Positions 1 through 11,957 of a DNA stretch of 64,000 bases are shown one piece after another. The notes below the pieces were generated by a model. The model was not told the origin of the DNA. It worked only from the letters and a program-made list of their open reading frames with translations, and ran no database searches. The stretch comes from Leucocoprinus leucothites. Its lineage: Eukaryota > Basidiomycota > Agaricomycetes > Agaricales > Agaricaceae. Position numbers and translations under genes: made by a program. Location of the stretch: NCBI GenBank assembly GCA_013368445.1, contig JAACJO010000001.1, positions 2,294,001-2,358,000 on the forward strand, given 5' to 3'. Numbering within the stretch: the first letter of the stretch is position 1; each line of letters begins with the position of its first letter.

Positions 1-375
1 ATATGCGGATCAGAGTTAATGTGCGTGTGTATTTATGTAGGCTATGTGTGCGTGGTTCTACCCGGGTCAGCCCGAGGTTAGGTTGTTCTTGCAAGCAGGT
101 CCAATCGCTGGGGGAGCGGGAGCCACGGCCGGTGGCGAGGGTGGTCACTAGGGAGATTAGAAGGGCGGTGGTGTGCTATGACTGTTAATGCTGTCTTATG
201 TTTCTGTGCAAGTTTGAGGAATATGTTGTAGTCGACGAATATTTCGCATGTCTGATCAACTTGACTCTGTTTGATGTTGTCTTGTTCTCGATTCAAGGAT
301 TTTCTACCTGTTTTCCTGCAATTACATTGGACACGGACTCTTCTTCGCGCAGATGTTTGTTTGTCAATCATCTAT
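1..375. other. No gene supported at left edge
   Basis: Short open frames occur on both strands, but none resembles a known family and none shows splice-linked extension. This is probably the 3' flank of the tafazzin gene and of whatever lies off the left edge. Confidence 0.5.
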
Positions 376-1671
376 TTATTTTGGTCTAGGTGAACATAAT
401 AGTCTACCAGAAACCGAACGCCCGAGATCCTCGACAGCGTCATGTACAATACTCGTCACCCGTGATCTTATCTTTGGCAGCTCCTCGGTTACGCTTCCAG
501 GTCTAATCGAATTCCGGGTCTCTCCTTCTAGCTCGAGCTTTCTTGTCTCTAAACTCCGCTGTAGGTCCTCACCCAACCAACCTTTTGGTTCCTCTCCCTC
601 TTTGACAAACCTAGAACCAGCATCTTCCAAATTCAAAGTTGAGCGAGGTGGTGTCGAAGGATAAAGACCTTGTCGGATAGTAGAGGGAGGAATGGGATTA
701 CCGAAGGTGACGCTCAACTCGGCACCGGGACGAGGGAGATACTTGTATGGAAATGCTCTACCTTCGGGCATGAGTTGGTCAAACCCTGTGAGCCACATCG
801 GGATGATAACGGGGGGAGTGTTACACTCCATTACCATTCGTCCTCTATATGTATTTTGACGTTTTAGGTGAGAAGGATACAAAACCCCGAGTGAAGACGA
901 CAGAGAAGTCAAGAAAGTACGACTCACACGCCCCATTTGAAACGCGCAAGATGTGCAAAACCGTTTTTGTCTTGTGGGTATGTGTGTGGCTGATTAACCT
1001 TGCCTTCCCCGTACAAGTGGACCTGGGAGAGATGAAATGCGACGTCATGATCATTCAATATGATGCGATGCAAACATCATGGATAACCCACCCATCCTCC
1101 ATTGTTGAGTTGTTCGATGGCGAAATCGACGGCAGGTTGGTGGATACCTTTCCCTCGAAATGTCTCGAGTGTCTGTCCTAGCCGAAAGAACACCGAAAAG
1201 AACCTATCTAGCGTAAATACGGTGTGAAACTTTTCGAATTGGAACAATTTGGGGGATGAGGCTCACGGATTGGTGAACATGATATCGGAAGCACCGAGGG
1301 CCCAGCGGGTCGTGCGGGATCGGAAGTAGTAGTGGGCGGGGAGGATGCCCCACGTTACTGGATCGTCGAGCCTGGGGCCCCAGTCGGTATGAAGGGAAGT
1401 CAATCCACTGGTGTATGATAGACGCACGTGGAGATGTGATTTGCAACTTTAGGAAGGGATGAGGTGTGAATGGGATTTTCGGGTGGGTTAAACAAGAAAG
1501 TTTGGACGAACCCGTTAGCACGCCCTGCCCTCTGTCCCTGGCAGCAGACTCGAGGGCATTTCTGAGTATCGGCAAGCCATTTACCGTAACCGCAGCGAAG
1601 CCAGAGTTGAGAACAGCCTTGCAGGTGAGTCCGACGACGGCGACGGTCGCGGAGGAGACAAGTCGGGACAT
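376..1671 (-). CDS. TAZ1: Tafazzin, mitochondrial cardiolipin-remodelling acyltransferase
   Basis: Transacylase that moves acyl chains between phospholipids and monolysocardiolipin at mitochondrial membranes. The exons read as one tafazzin protein. The N-terminus has a hydrophobic segment with TVAVVGLTCKAVL. The catalytic block is split by an intron just after a VSNHIS-type motif and continues with DDPVTWGILPARYY. Next come RWALGASDIMFTNP, the GQTLETFRGKGIHQPAVDFA stretch, then YGEGKVNQP, where many tafazzins have PEGKVN. The C-terminal part has PVIIPMWLTGFDQLMP and LSVTFGNPIP. At least four short introns are visible; one donor follows FTNP and another follows RFKWGV. The ATG at 1671 was chosen because it precedes the conserved N-terminal helix; a 5' leader intron with GTAAGC...CTCAG just upstream is possible. 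Family assignment is strong; exon edges are inferred. It is divergent from the small membrane protein at 1893. Confidence 0.9.
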
Positions 1672-1892
1672 GCACTGCTGAGGGACAAACACGGAATGGC
1701 AAGGCAGGGCAGATCTTAGATGCACAAATAAGCATCTGCTTACATCAGCATTGGCTAAGGTAAGCAAGAAGGCGGCACCCCAAAGAAAATGGGCAGACTT
1801 TGGTTGACGAGTCGCGCTTAGCGATAACCCTCCCCACTGTCTCCCCTGCGCTTTTCTTGAGGCTCCAGGGCCTCAGCGCCGCCCCCGCGACA

Positions 1893-2359
1893 ATGCTCGC
1901 CGTCATGGCCCTCAGTTCTCTCGCCGCCCTCTTCCTCGTTTACTTCGTCATGCCTGCTCTCTGGCTCCATCTCATCTCAGTCGACGACTCTCTTGACCCC
2001 CATGAGGCTGGCCGGACTCTGGTTGCTTCGCGTATGTGCTCTGCTCAATCTCCCCCACGCAACTGCTCTTTTCTTACCCCAATCCCCAGGCAATCCCTTC
2101 CGCGAAACAGGTCCCCCAGCTAATATGGCGAAACTCATCCTCCTCCGTCACAAGGTACTTATCTACCTCCAGCTACCACTGTCTGATAAGACAAGCTGAT
2201 TTGGGCGCGTCTTAGATCCAGACGAACAACAGACGACGGCGAAGTTCTTCCCATTCTCGCCAGGTCCCACGTACATTCAACCATAACAACAATGCGTCTC
2301 GCGCAAAGGCACCGTGGATGCGCATTGGCAAGGCACTTGGCGCAAAACAGTACCACTAA
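1893..2359 (+). CDS. Small single-pass membrane protein, unknown function
   Basis: Three exons join cleanly: 1893-2031, 2090-2154 and 2216-2359, with introns of 58 and 61 nt that have GTATGT/GTACTT donors and CCCCAG/TCTTAG acceptors. The product is about 115 residues. Residues 3-28 form one strongly hydrophobic segment (LAVMALSSLAALFLVYFVMPALWL), followed by an acidic linker. The C-terminal half is basic and polar with an RRRRSSSHSR run and HNNN, ending GAKQYH. The layout fits a signal-anchor with a positively charged tail, perhaps in the ER or mitochondrial membrane. I do not recognise the family. It shares about 220 bp of upstream DNA with tafazzin. Preserved frame across two good introns is the main reason to believe it is real. 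Confidence 0.55.
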
Positions 2360-2900
2360 AATTTCATTTCCATCTGACCTCCTTGCACTGTCTCTACAAC
2401 TTTCATCTTGTTTGATTCCACACTGCGCCGGCCCTTCTCCATCTCACGTTGCTCAGCATCCATACCCCTATCTTCATTCTCCCCGTCCTCACTTCCGGCC
2501 TCTGCCTTTATTCTCTCATGACCTTTTTATACCCATGTTTTGCCTTTCGGATTGTTCATAGTCGATGTTTTCCAACCTAGGTATCCCCGTTTTCGCCCTT
2601 CCTCATTGCATATTGTTATTTCCCCCATTTTTCCCAGATCGAAGTAAAAAATTCCGCACCCCTGTTCTTTATTTTCGAACCTTTAACCACCCTTTTTTTT
2701 CCTGAACTTTAAATGCGTCCTTAACTTAGATTGTGTGTGTAAAGTACAATACAAACGAAGCAACATAACGAGACCTACATGACCATAAAGATGCATAGTA
2801 ACAAAGAGTGCATAGCGAAGAGTGAGAATCATACAATCAAAAATAGAACAGATGCAGGTATCATATCATTGACCGTCGAGAGGTACCACCAACGGAAAAA
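2360..2900. other. Intergenic, convergent 3' flanks
   Basis: Pyrimidine-rich DNA followed by AT-rich DNA between the small membrane protein and the MRC1 stop codon. I see no coding or RNA signal; the two genes converge here, so it probably holds both 3' UTRs. Confidence 0.5.
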
Positions 2901-5900
2901 TCACTGGAAGTCTCGTCTCCCGAGTTTCGCAAGCACACTCCCTTCAGCTTTGAGCGGTTTCTTCCCATCAAGGTTAGATGACGATGTCGACACCGACGAC
3001 ACAATAGATGCCGAAGAACCCATCGAGCGCAGCGAACCACCGCCACTTTTCGTTTTGTTCCCATGGCCAGTGACAGCGATCCCTCCCACCTTCCTACCCG
3101 TCGACCCATGCGTATTTCTTGACTCTTGTTTGGCCCATTTGAGGGACCTAGCCACATCCTTCTCACTTTCTTTCCGTCGACGAAGGCCCTGCAGGTAAGT
3201 AAAACGTGAACGTTAAGCCAGAGTTCTTCCCCAAAGAATCAAGTATTTGACAGTGGGGGAGAGAAGTGGTCATAGCCGAAGGAAGCGTGATTGGAATTTA
3301 ACAAGGCGAAACACTCACTCCCAGCATAACCGAGTCCCATTCCGGTTTCGTCGTGCTTGTCGAAGTCGTGGGGACACTTGCTTTCTTCCTGGAATTCTTG
3401 ACGAGTGACACCCTCAACGAATCGTCCCCATCCCCGTCAGACGCGTCAAGTTGTTCATCAATCCATGACGAGTCGTTATAGTTTCGTACATCTACCTCCT
3501 ATGAAAAAAGATATATAGCATCAGTCAACAAAGGACAGGGTGAAACCAGGATGTTGATTCCAATCCTTACCTCAGGCTGCTCATTCATCTTCCGTGCCTT
3601 CTCCCGGATTTCGTTCCATGTAACATAGTTATTTTTATCCATTTCTTTGTCTTCATCTTCAGCATCACTTCCATCTTCAGCATTCTCTTGCTCATCCTCT
3701 TGGTTGTCATCCATGACTACATCTTCATCTTTCAGTTCTTGACCCGTTTTGAAGTCATGTTCAAAGTCCAGAGGTCGGGTCTCGATCACATCGTCATCGA
3801 CTAGAGCACTCTGATAAGTTTTCGCAAACGCGGCTGTATCCTCGCTGGAGGCTAGATAAGGCACAAACTATTAGCCAAAATGATATGAAAGGAGATGCGA
3901 TCGATAGCAACATACCCAATGCTTGAATGTCGCCCCTCTCAGTCTTGGGTCTCATTCTCTTTCTCATCCTTTGCAATTTGCCATCCTCCTCTTCGTCCTC
4001 ATCATCACTATCATCCATTCCCAAGCCATTCTTCTTGCGTTTCCTCCTCAAATCACCCTGCACGGCCCGCTGATGGAGTTCTTCTATCTTCTTATCATCC
4101 GCGTCCATGAGTTCCCTGCAATTCGCGTAGCATCAAATCAGCATTCACTGTTCATTTGAATCCCATAGAAAGGAATACTGACTGATGTTTCTCCCAAACT
4201 CTATCCGCAGCCACCACCCCTTCATCCATCTTCTGATCATCCATAAGCTCAGCCAAAGGCGCATCCAGATCCTCTCCTGGTGTCCCTTCAGCCTCATCAT
4301 CCCCACCTTTAGTAACCCCAAACCCAAACCCAGCTAGCTTTTCCTCATCCGACTCCTCAGCCTCGTCATTCAAGTATTCCTTCCTGAGGGCCTTCTCGAG
4401 ATCGCTCTCTTTGCTTTGGGCTTTGAGTTTCTCTTTCGCCTTGACATGGGTAACTCCTTTTCTAAGAAGCTCAAATGCATCCAGCCGGTGATGCGACGGA
4501 GGAGATGCAATGAGGGTGTTACTGGGGGCTGGGCTGCCTATAGAAGATTCATGGGTTGGTGATGCTGGTGTCGCTCCGCGCCTGTAGATTCGTCGACGTC
4601 TTGGGCTCGACTCCGGTGAGTTCAGAGCGGGATCTGACAAGGATATAGTCGAAAGCGGTGCCCGCTGCGTTGCATCAGAAGAGCGTCTCTGCGATTGTTG
4701 CGTTCGCGGTTGCGTGAAGACTAGGCTTCCATCAGCAGGAGTCTGTTGTGTTCGAGTTTGCGTCGGACTGAGAAATAGTGAAGGTGAACGCGTGCCGAGC
4801 CTTGAAGTGCTGGGTTTCGTTTGTGTGAGGAGTCTGTTGTGCGTTTTTGGATGTCGTCATTAATTGATGCTCGACTTTAGGGCTAGGTGTAATGGAATGC
4901 ACTCACCCGACCTCGTTCACATAATATTGTGGCTGTTTGATCGTCTTCTTACCCGCAGCCTCCACAACATATTCCTGCTCTTTTTCAAATATCGCATTGG
5001 CTCTACGTAACAGTTTATCATCCACTTGAAGCGCAGGTTGCAAGACTAGGTCTTGTGTCAAACCCAGAGACTCCTGTCTTCGTGGACCTTGCGTTTGAAC
5101 ACCAGCCTAGCGGACAGTCAACAAATGGCACAAACCGCTGAGAATGTAGCGATAATGACTCACGTTTCCATCTTTCTGAGTGCTAGAGTCGAACAGATCA
5201 GAAAAGCCAGGCTGAAGCAACGCAGGAATACCCAAGGTCATCGAACCCGATCCGTCTTGCGAAAATTGCGAGAACCCTAGAGGAGCAGGCTTCTTGTCTT
5301 TCCCAGCATTTCCGCTGCCGAATACAGGAGCGAAGTCGAGAGAACCAGCAGGAGCAGAGGGTGTCGATCCAAAGACGTCTCCCTCCTCGTTGTCCTCGAT
5401 GGGTACACGAGTAGGTGACGAATGTTTCAGTTGCTCGGCAAAGGCTTGCGTGAGCGTGGATGACTGCCGTTGGATAGATAGAGGACTCGCGTCAGAAATG
5501 ACACCGAATGGCTGACGTTTTTCACTGGGGCTCGCCGTGTTCTGGGATGAATCCTGGTCTTCTCGCTCGAAATTATGCGGTCTACCATGCGAAGGCGATG
5601 GTGATCGGTCGCGCTCCATGTCATCGAATACTAAGCGGCGAGACAGAGGCTCGTGACGGGCTACTGCCTTGTTCTCTTTGTCCTCGCCACGATCAAACAT
5701 TAGTCGTGTGTTATTCTCTTTGTCGTTTTCGTCCTCAGTTCTGTCGTCCGAAGAGGAAACGACGTAGTGATTGTCCCGAGGTTTGGGAGCGGAGACATTC
5801 TCGTCAATGTATTCTTCAGCATCCGAGTGGTCAGACTCCACGACTCTAACACGAGGGCAACGCTTGGACTTGACCTTGATCGCTGGTACTTGATCGTTTT

Positions 5901-8030
5901 CGTCGTCAGACTGGTCACCATCCGAATCGGCCTCCCCGACTTCCTGGTTCTCCAGATCACCATCATCCATTTCACCAATCTCCATCTTCTCGTAATCAAT
6001 GTATTCGTCTTCCTTGCGTTTTGAAGTTGGGCTTAGAGACCCTCTCGTGTCCGGTGACCAATCAGGATCTTCCTCTTCCTCCCCATGGCTGTTATTGTCG
6101 AAGTCCTCATCCGCTAATCCCCCTGCTTCACCCTGTTTTGTCCATGCATCCAATCCTTTCTGAATCTGATTTAGGATATCACCATCTGTTGATCCACCAG
6201 CTTTCTGTTCCTTCACAATACCCCCTAATTGCTTCCACAGCTCTTCCTTCTGTTTGACGATACCCAAACTCTCGCGTTCAGCCAACAGGCGCGTAATTGC
6301 CTGAAACATCATGGGATCACTAATTCCGTTCTTCGAGATAACTGCCTGAATCGCATCAAGGTCCTTTTTCGGCACACTACGAAGCTTCGACCCAAGTGGC
6401 TTGGTTTTGGGGTGCGCGTTCGTTAAAAACATCCGCTGGCCGTGTGACATTTTCTTCTTCTCCGCTGACTTTCTCTGTTGCTCGAGTTTTGTTGGGGGTA
6501 TAACTTCAAGATCACTTTCTGGGCTGTCATCAGCGGCCTGAGGCTGAGTCTGAGCCTGTAGGACGCGTAGTTTGTACTCATGAAGCGCTCGTTCCTTGCC
6601 AGGGCCTTCGTCCGCGGGTTTCCCTGGAATTGTTTTGAGGAAAGTACCAATCTCAGGTAGTCCATCCGAGTCTGAATCGCCAACAGCTTGTTGCTTCTCA
6701 TTCGCCGCCTTCGATCGCTCCGGCGTAGGGCTCTTCCGAGAGGAAGAAATAACTGGTTTTCTCGTGGTAGGAGGTTGAGAGCTTGAGAAATCATGGATCG
6801 GAGAACTCGGCTGCTGCGGAGTAGCTCCCTCGTTGCGTTGTGGTCCTTTCCTAAAAACCAAGGATGAGGCCTATGCTGGAGAAGAAGAAACATCACCTAC
6901 AGAGTATGTGTCTGCACAAAATTCAACAGGGTTCTAATGCTTCTTTCCTCAGTGACTGGTTTGTCGATTGATACCTCTTGCCCTGCGGCTAGTCGGGCGC
7001 GCTCTCGGGCAATTTCTCTGCGCTCCTTCTTTGTCGGCGGCTATATCACGTATTGAGTAAATTATAAAAATGGAAGACGATGCTAGTTTACCTTGAGTTT
7101 CTGCCGCTTCTTCTCTCCTTGGCTGAGATTACTTCGAGGTCTTGTGACACTCTCAAGTGTGTGTGCATTCATTTCTAAAGAAAATGGTGCCACGAGCGAC
7201 TTGACCTTGAGGGCTTTCCCTTTTCCTTTTGACGCAGAGGACGATGCGGAGTTTCCTGACGCATGATCGTGATAGGACGTGGGGGGACTGGACGTGCGGT
7301 GTGAATTGGGTGTCGCCAGTAGATGAGGGGAAGGAGATTGAGGAGAAGAGAGACGGTCGTCGAATTTGTCCTCGTCATGTATATCATCGTCAGAGGTTAT
7401 AATGGTTCTCCGAGTTCGCCGTCGGTCTCGCGTGGCTTTTAAGGCAGATACACGGGCAGGAGGACGCCGAGATGAAGGAGGTTGAGAAGAGGAGGTGAGG
7501 AGCGAAAGAGACCCGCCAGAAATACCATTGAGTAGGGCGTTGGGTGACGATGGGGTGGTGCTGTCTATATGTGGTGATTCATGGTCGGCATCCATCACAG
7601 CGGGGGTTGTCGGCGGAAAGTCCTGGTCAGAAGCGCGTTCGACAGCATCCTGGGCTGCGAGATACTCGCTTAGGTCGTCTTTACCATCTATTTCCAACAT
7701 TTTTTCTTTCCAGCCAAACCCGGTTTTGAGATTTGTGAGAGAACTAGGTAGTATATCCTCGTCCTCCCCTTCTCTCTCATCACTGTCCAACAATCCCGAC
7801 GGTTCTGAGGGAGGAACCTCGTCTGATAAATTGGGTGGGCCAGTCAGCAATATACTGTCTCGTGAGTCCTGCTCGGAAGTGAAGGAATTATCAAGGTCTT
7901 CGCGTCGACGACCATAGGTTCTCGCGGGGCGTCTGATAGGGAGCTTAGGTGCAGGCGACGACGCGGATGGACGTGGAGAGGAAGCCATTTCAGAGTCAGC
8001 AACGATAGAAAAGTCCTTGCTGATTCCCAT
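2901..8030 (-). CDS. MRC1: MRC1/claspin, DNA replication checkpoint mediator
   Basis: Mrc1/claspin travels with the replication fork, couples polymerase to helicase, and passes ATR/Mec1 signals to the Rad53/Cds1 kinase. The product is about 1,500 residues over several long exons. It is acidic and largely disordered. The middle carries the conserved block with GFGWKEKM-type and GQRMFLTNAHP segments. The C-terminal third has the MRC1-like region with LNDEAEESDEEKLAGFG, then the diagnostic HQRAVQGDLRRKRKK followed by DDSDDEDEEED. SQ/TQ dipeptides, the sites of ATR-family kinases, are dense around 4660-4860 (TQTRTQQTP, TQPRTQQSQ) and scattered elsewhere. A short exon at about 6890-7040 encodes TKKERREIARERARLAAG. 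The first in-frame ATG is at 8030; a second at 7988 (MASSPRPS) is possible. Four MCB boxes lie just upstream, which fits G1/S expression. The stop at 2901-2903 follows KLGRRDFQ. Confidence 0.9.
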
Positions 8031-8134
8031 CAGGGATGGAGGACGAGACAAGGGAGTATAAGGGAGAACAAGAGGGCGTGGGCGTGCGGTGAAGGGAGTG
8101 CCAACAGCGGGCAATGTGACCAAATCGTGACTAG

Positions 8135-8216
8135 ACGCGTTTATAGATCATCTACCAACGTAACACAGGACACATTAATCAAACGCGTTCTCTCGTGACC
8201 CGACGCGTCCACGCGT
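8135..8216 (-). promoter_or_regulatory. Cluster of four MCB boxes upstream of MRC1
   Basis: The palindromic MluI cell-cycle box ACGCGT occurs at 8135-8140, 8183-8188, 8203-8208 and 8211-8216. All four lie 105-186 bp upstream of the MRC1 start at 8030. In yeasts this box is bound by MBF (an Mbp1- or Res-type APSES protein plus Swi6) and drives G1/S transcription; fission yeast mrc1 is a known MBF target. The flanking gene on the other side ends at about 8225 and points the same way, so the cluster can only serve MRC1 as a promoter. Confidence 0.75.
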
Positions 8217-8224
8217 CCAACACA

Positions 8225-8744
8225 TCAGCATCTTTCTTCCTAAACCAGCATCATGAACATCTAGCCCTTATTGCACTCGAAAACACACACTTACTCTTTG
8301 AACCTCCTTAAGCTTCCCAATTCTGGCCAGATATGCAGCACCAGAGTCTGCCCAGATTTGGTACCGCACAACTTTCCCCTCTTCATCAAAATCAAGCACA
8401 TATGCAAATGTCTCGTCCCAGCTCTCTTGCGTACTGAGCCAAGTGAAGGCTCCCTGCCCCTTTACGGCCACCTTACGTTCCTCTGCGTCCACCACATATT
8501 CCGAGAACTTCAGATCGTCGTATGCAAGGAGAGATGCTAGGATCTCGAAATACCTCGTGACCCCTTCCACTCCTTCAAATGCTCGGCCAAGAAACGGTGC
8601 GAGAGCGCATTCTCCGTGCTCATAAGCAGAAATCGCCTTTGTTTTCGAGAAATGGGCCAAGATTGTGGGAATATCTGCCTTTTCGGCAAAGGCGGCACAG
8701 AACCTTTGAGTGGCTTGGAGCAGCCGCTCGCGATTCTTCGACAT
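8225..8744 (-). CDS. NTF2/SnoaL-like fold protein
   Basis: About 154-158 residues with the pattern of the SnoaL-like/NTF2 fold: an N-terminal helix (LLQATQRFCAAFAEK), a second helix with ILAHFS, then HGECALAPFLGRAFEGVEGVTRYF, and strands such as KVAVKGQGAFTWLSTQESW and KVVRYQIWADSG. Members may be small enzymes (isomerases, cyclases) or non-catalytic binding proteins; the sequence does not decide. The ATG at 8744 is the first in frame. A good donor (GTAAGT at 8294) and a TTTAG acceptor at 8240 suggest a 54-nt terminal intron, giving a stop at 8225-8227; if unspliced the stop is at 8268. No signal peptide is seen. Its 3' end lies about 9 bp from the MRC1 MCB cluster. Function is not assigned. 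Confidence 0.7.
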
Positions 8745-10149
8745 GATAGTTCTTCAGAATATAAGAGGTAAGTTTGACCTAAATATCCGGAAGCCTTACC
8801 CTGAGAGTACAAGGCAATGCTCAACCTGCACTCACTGGCAGTCGTACACGCGGCTTTGATGATCACACGATGACGTCATACGAAATCAGCTCAAGGTCCA
8901 CTGCACCCTCGATTGTGCGGCAGCCATCCTACTGGTCTACGCGCCTGTTTATCTCCACCACTCCTAAAGCAAGAAATGGGGAACATCAGGTCATCAGATT
9001 GTTCAGTTACCTCAATAGCAGCGGGTTCTTGTGCACTCTGGAAGTTTTCTGATTTCCGGCGAGATTAAATCCCATTGACCATCGGATGGCGTAGCTGTAG
9101 CCGGAATAGTTGTTCTCGTTCTTGGGGCTTACCGAGGCTATTCATTATTTTTCTAGAATTTACCAGAAAAGGGGTATACAGTACCTATCCAATCGAATGG
9201 TTCACCTTTACGGGGACCCTCGGGGCGTACAGTCAAGCAATTGAAATGAGTCAAACTTGCTGACCTTCCTGATGGAATGAGGGAGCCATCACTCTACACG
9301 GAAGTAGATGGTTCAACCTGAACGTCAAGACCTCCTGTTGGTTACCGATTCGATTCATGTGGCGAGAAGATCCGAGACCAGCGCATCTTCACCCAAACTA
9401 GTATACACCGAAGTACGATTAAACTTCCTTTCCTTCAGGTAAAGACTAGAGGGACTCGTAGTTTTTTAATAGCCCAAAGGAGGTTGAGACCCCTGTATCT
9501 TTGCTATCGGTCAACCTCCCTCTCCTCCCTGGGCTAGTCACCTTGGAATAGTCTTCACGACTCGAAAATTGAGCATGGGCTCAGTGTCCTTCCGATGATC
9601 GATTCAAATGCGAGTGACAGGCAACAGCCGGACTGCCATAAACGACGATCCAGCTAATAGCATCGTTTAATTAATTCATCTTATACCCAAGGATCTAACC
9701 AAACTACACACCCTTGCTAAGGGCCTGATCATAGGAACATTCAATAACTGTGGCCGCCGTCGAGACTCATTGGTCACGGTTAGAGGCTTACTTAGACATT
9801 CCTTCTTGATAACTCCGTAATATTCTGACATGACCGCTGTGATTAGCTGGCAACAATGTGATCTGCGCCCGTTTTCGCTGCTCTTCAAACGAGGGCCCAA
9901 ACGAGCAGTCAAAAAGAACCAGACATCCACGAGGCTTAGGAAGCATACTGTAAATGTACTTTCATGCCACGGCAGCCTATTGAAGTTATAACTGAACCAG
10001 TTTGCTTTCCCTTCCCATGGTTTACAAATCACTTCAGCCGTAAGGCGGCGTAAGAGCAAACATACGGGTGATCGGCTCTTTTTCAGTATCCGAAGGTGTA
10101 CAAAAAACCAAGTGCTATTCAATCCAAACCCATCGCAACTGGTTCATTA
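8745..10149. other. 1.4 kb intergenic region
   Basis: No open frame here shows family similarity or splice continuity. It holds a CRE palindrome (8871-8878) and a 9-bp inverted repeat (9479-9487 with 9511-9519, 23-nt loop). A 148-codon frame at 9676-10122 looks random. Confidence 0.45.
8871..8878. promoter_or_regulatory. CRE palindrome TGACGTCA
   Basis: A perfect TGACGTCA site lies 127 bp upstream of the SnoaL-like gene start at 8744. ATF/CREB-type bZIP factors bind this sequence in fungi, often in stress responses. Only sequence and position support it. Confidence 0.35.
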
Positions 10150-11957
10150 TTACGCGGGTGTAATAGCAAACCACCTGTTGAAAACGTTCTCTGGATCAAA
10201 CTTTCGCTTGATTCCCTGTAAAGTCTCGTAATTGTCACCAAAGAGCACCCTCGCTTTATCTTTCACTTCATCTTTCCCTCCCGCGACGCCTTCTGGATCT
10301 AATTTTTGACGGCCAAGATCAGTACCAACGGAAAGGCACTAGCCACATGTAATCATACCGTAATTGCTGTAAGCTTGGCTCTTGACATCCTTCAGTGCCG
10401 AGAGGCCACCAACAACACATTCTGCGATATCGTAAGCAAAGTCCCTGGCTTGGTCTACCTTTCCTTCCGAATTTGCATCCCTGTGCCAACTGATTATAAT
10501 CAAACAATTGGGATTAGGACGGCGGCAGAAGGCAGTCGCATTGAGGGGTACTGCATTAATCTTCTGGAGGGGAATCCACTCATAAATGGCGTTGGCAAGG
10601 ACCCCGCCACTCTTCACAGCTCTCACAATAGCCTCGTGGGCCTTCGCCATGCTCTCGTAGTTAGGGCCCTCGTAAGCAACCCCTTTCCAATAAATGCCAC
10701 TGCCGTAGTCAATCCTGTTATCCTATTATCAACTTCGTTCAGTCCAATCTGACTCTTCGTGAATGTGCAATATACCTGGAGTGTGTTTACAGCTTCATAT
10801 GGCATATCCTGGGTCAAATCAGCCAGCGGTTCTGGCGTTCAGTCATCAGCTTCAGTTAAGAGTGTGTTCTCTGCATCATATGAGAGACCCACACGCACCA
10901 ATATTGAAGATTTTCTGATACACTCTCCGTCCGTCTTGCTCGCTTCCGTTGAAGAATAGATTACATACGATAATAGGCTAACAATCAGATGAGCATATTG
11001 CATCACACTTATCGTTTTCGTCGAGGACTGACTTTGCCTTCGGCATCACAAGTTGTCATCAGAGCAATGCCTTCCTTCGCACTAGCAGTCGAGTACCAGT
11101 CCTTTGCTGCTTCTATAATAATTTTCAATTTATCTCCGGAGAATATGACTGGCCCGGCAAAGACTGTTCTCCTCTGGGAATGAAGGGCAAGAACGAATTC
11201 CGTGACAACCCCGAAGTTACAACCGCCTCCCCGCACTCCAAAGAAGAGATCGGGATTTTCGGCCTCATTCGCTGTATGGACAACTCCATCAGCACTGACA
11301 AGGGTCACCTACACCCGGCAAGGCTTGAATTGAAAATAATTGATAGATCGATGCTTTGATTGCACACCTGAACCAAGTTATCGACAGCCAAGCCATGTTC
11401 ACCACTAAGCCAGCCAAATCCTCCTCCAAGGACGAGCCTGTTGAAGTAACCTGAGGTCTACATCTGCTCTTCGGCCGGGCCTAAGGAAACAGCTCACCCT
11501 CCAACACCGGTCTACGGAAGGATTAACTTACTATCTGAGAATCCTGAAATAAGGGCCTTACATGGCTAACAGTTCCACCAACAGTGGCCAACCCATGTTC
11601 TATCGCTGCTTTATCGACCGTATTCCAGACAGCACCTCCACCAACATATGCTAATTTCTTTTCTGGGTCGACATGCACTCCATGAAAATATCGTGATAGA
11701 TCGATGACGACACCGGCTTCAACGGAAGAGGCACCAGTGGGATTATGACCACCACCACGAACGGCTACCGGCAGAGAATTGTCTCGAGCGAAGGATAGTG
11801 ACTCCGCAATGTCGGATTCGTCCTTAACAAACACGACGGCGGCTGCCTTCTTTTCCGCACTACACGCCCAACGGGAAACAGATTTTGCGTAATCAGGATT
11901 CTCTGGCGTGATGACATCGCCCTTGACGCGTTTAACAAGATCAAGAATAGTGGTCAT
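10150..11957 (-). CDS. FAD-linked oxidase, BBE-like (tandem copy A)
   Basis: Flavin oxidase of the PCMH/berberine-bridge family, about 480 residues over several short-intron exons. The N-terminal FAD domain has RWACSAEKKAAAVVFVKDE, then AVRGGGHNPTGASS; the His of RGGGH is the usual flavin attachment site. It continues with [25 protein letters not shown] and GLATVGGTVSH, then [13 protein letters not shown] after an intron. [22 protein letters not shown] closes the FAD part (the motif is shown in pieces: [20 protein letters not shown]). The C-terminal BBE segment reads [15 protein letters not shown]. The second flavin-linking Cys of bicovalent members is replaced (GTVSHTG), so single His linkage is expected. 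No signal peptide is seen, so it is probably intracellular. The substrate is unknown. The start at 11957 (MTTILDL) matches the paralogues. Confidence 0.88.

Noticed and set aside
9676..10122. 148-codon open frame on the minus strand
   Set aside because: Composition looks random (many Arg, Cys and Leu), it resembles no family, and it sits directly behind the end of oxidase copy A.
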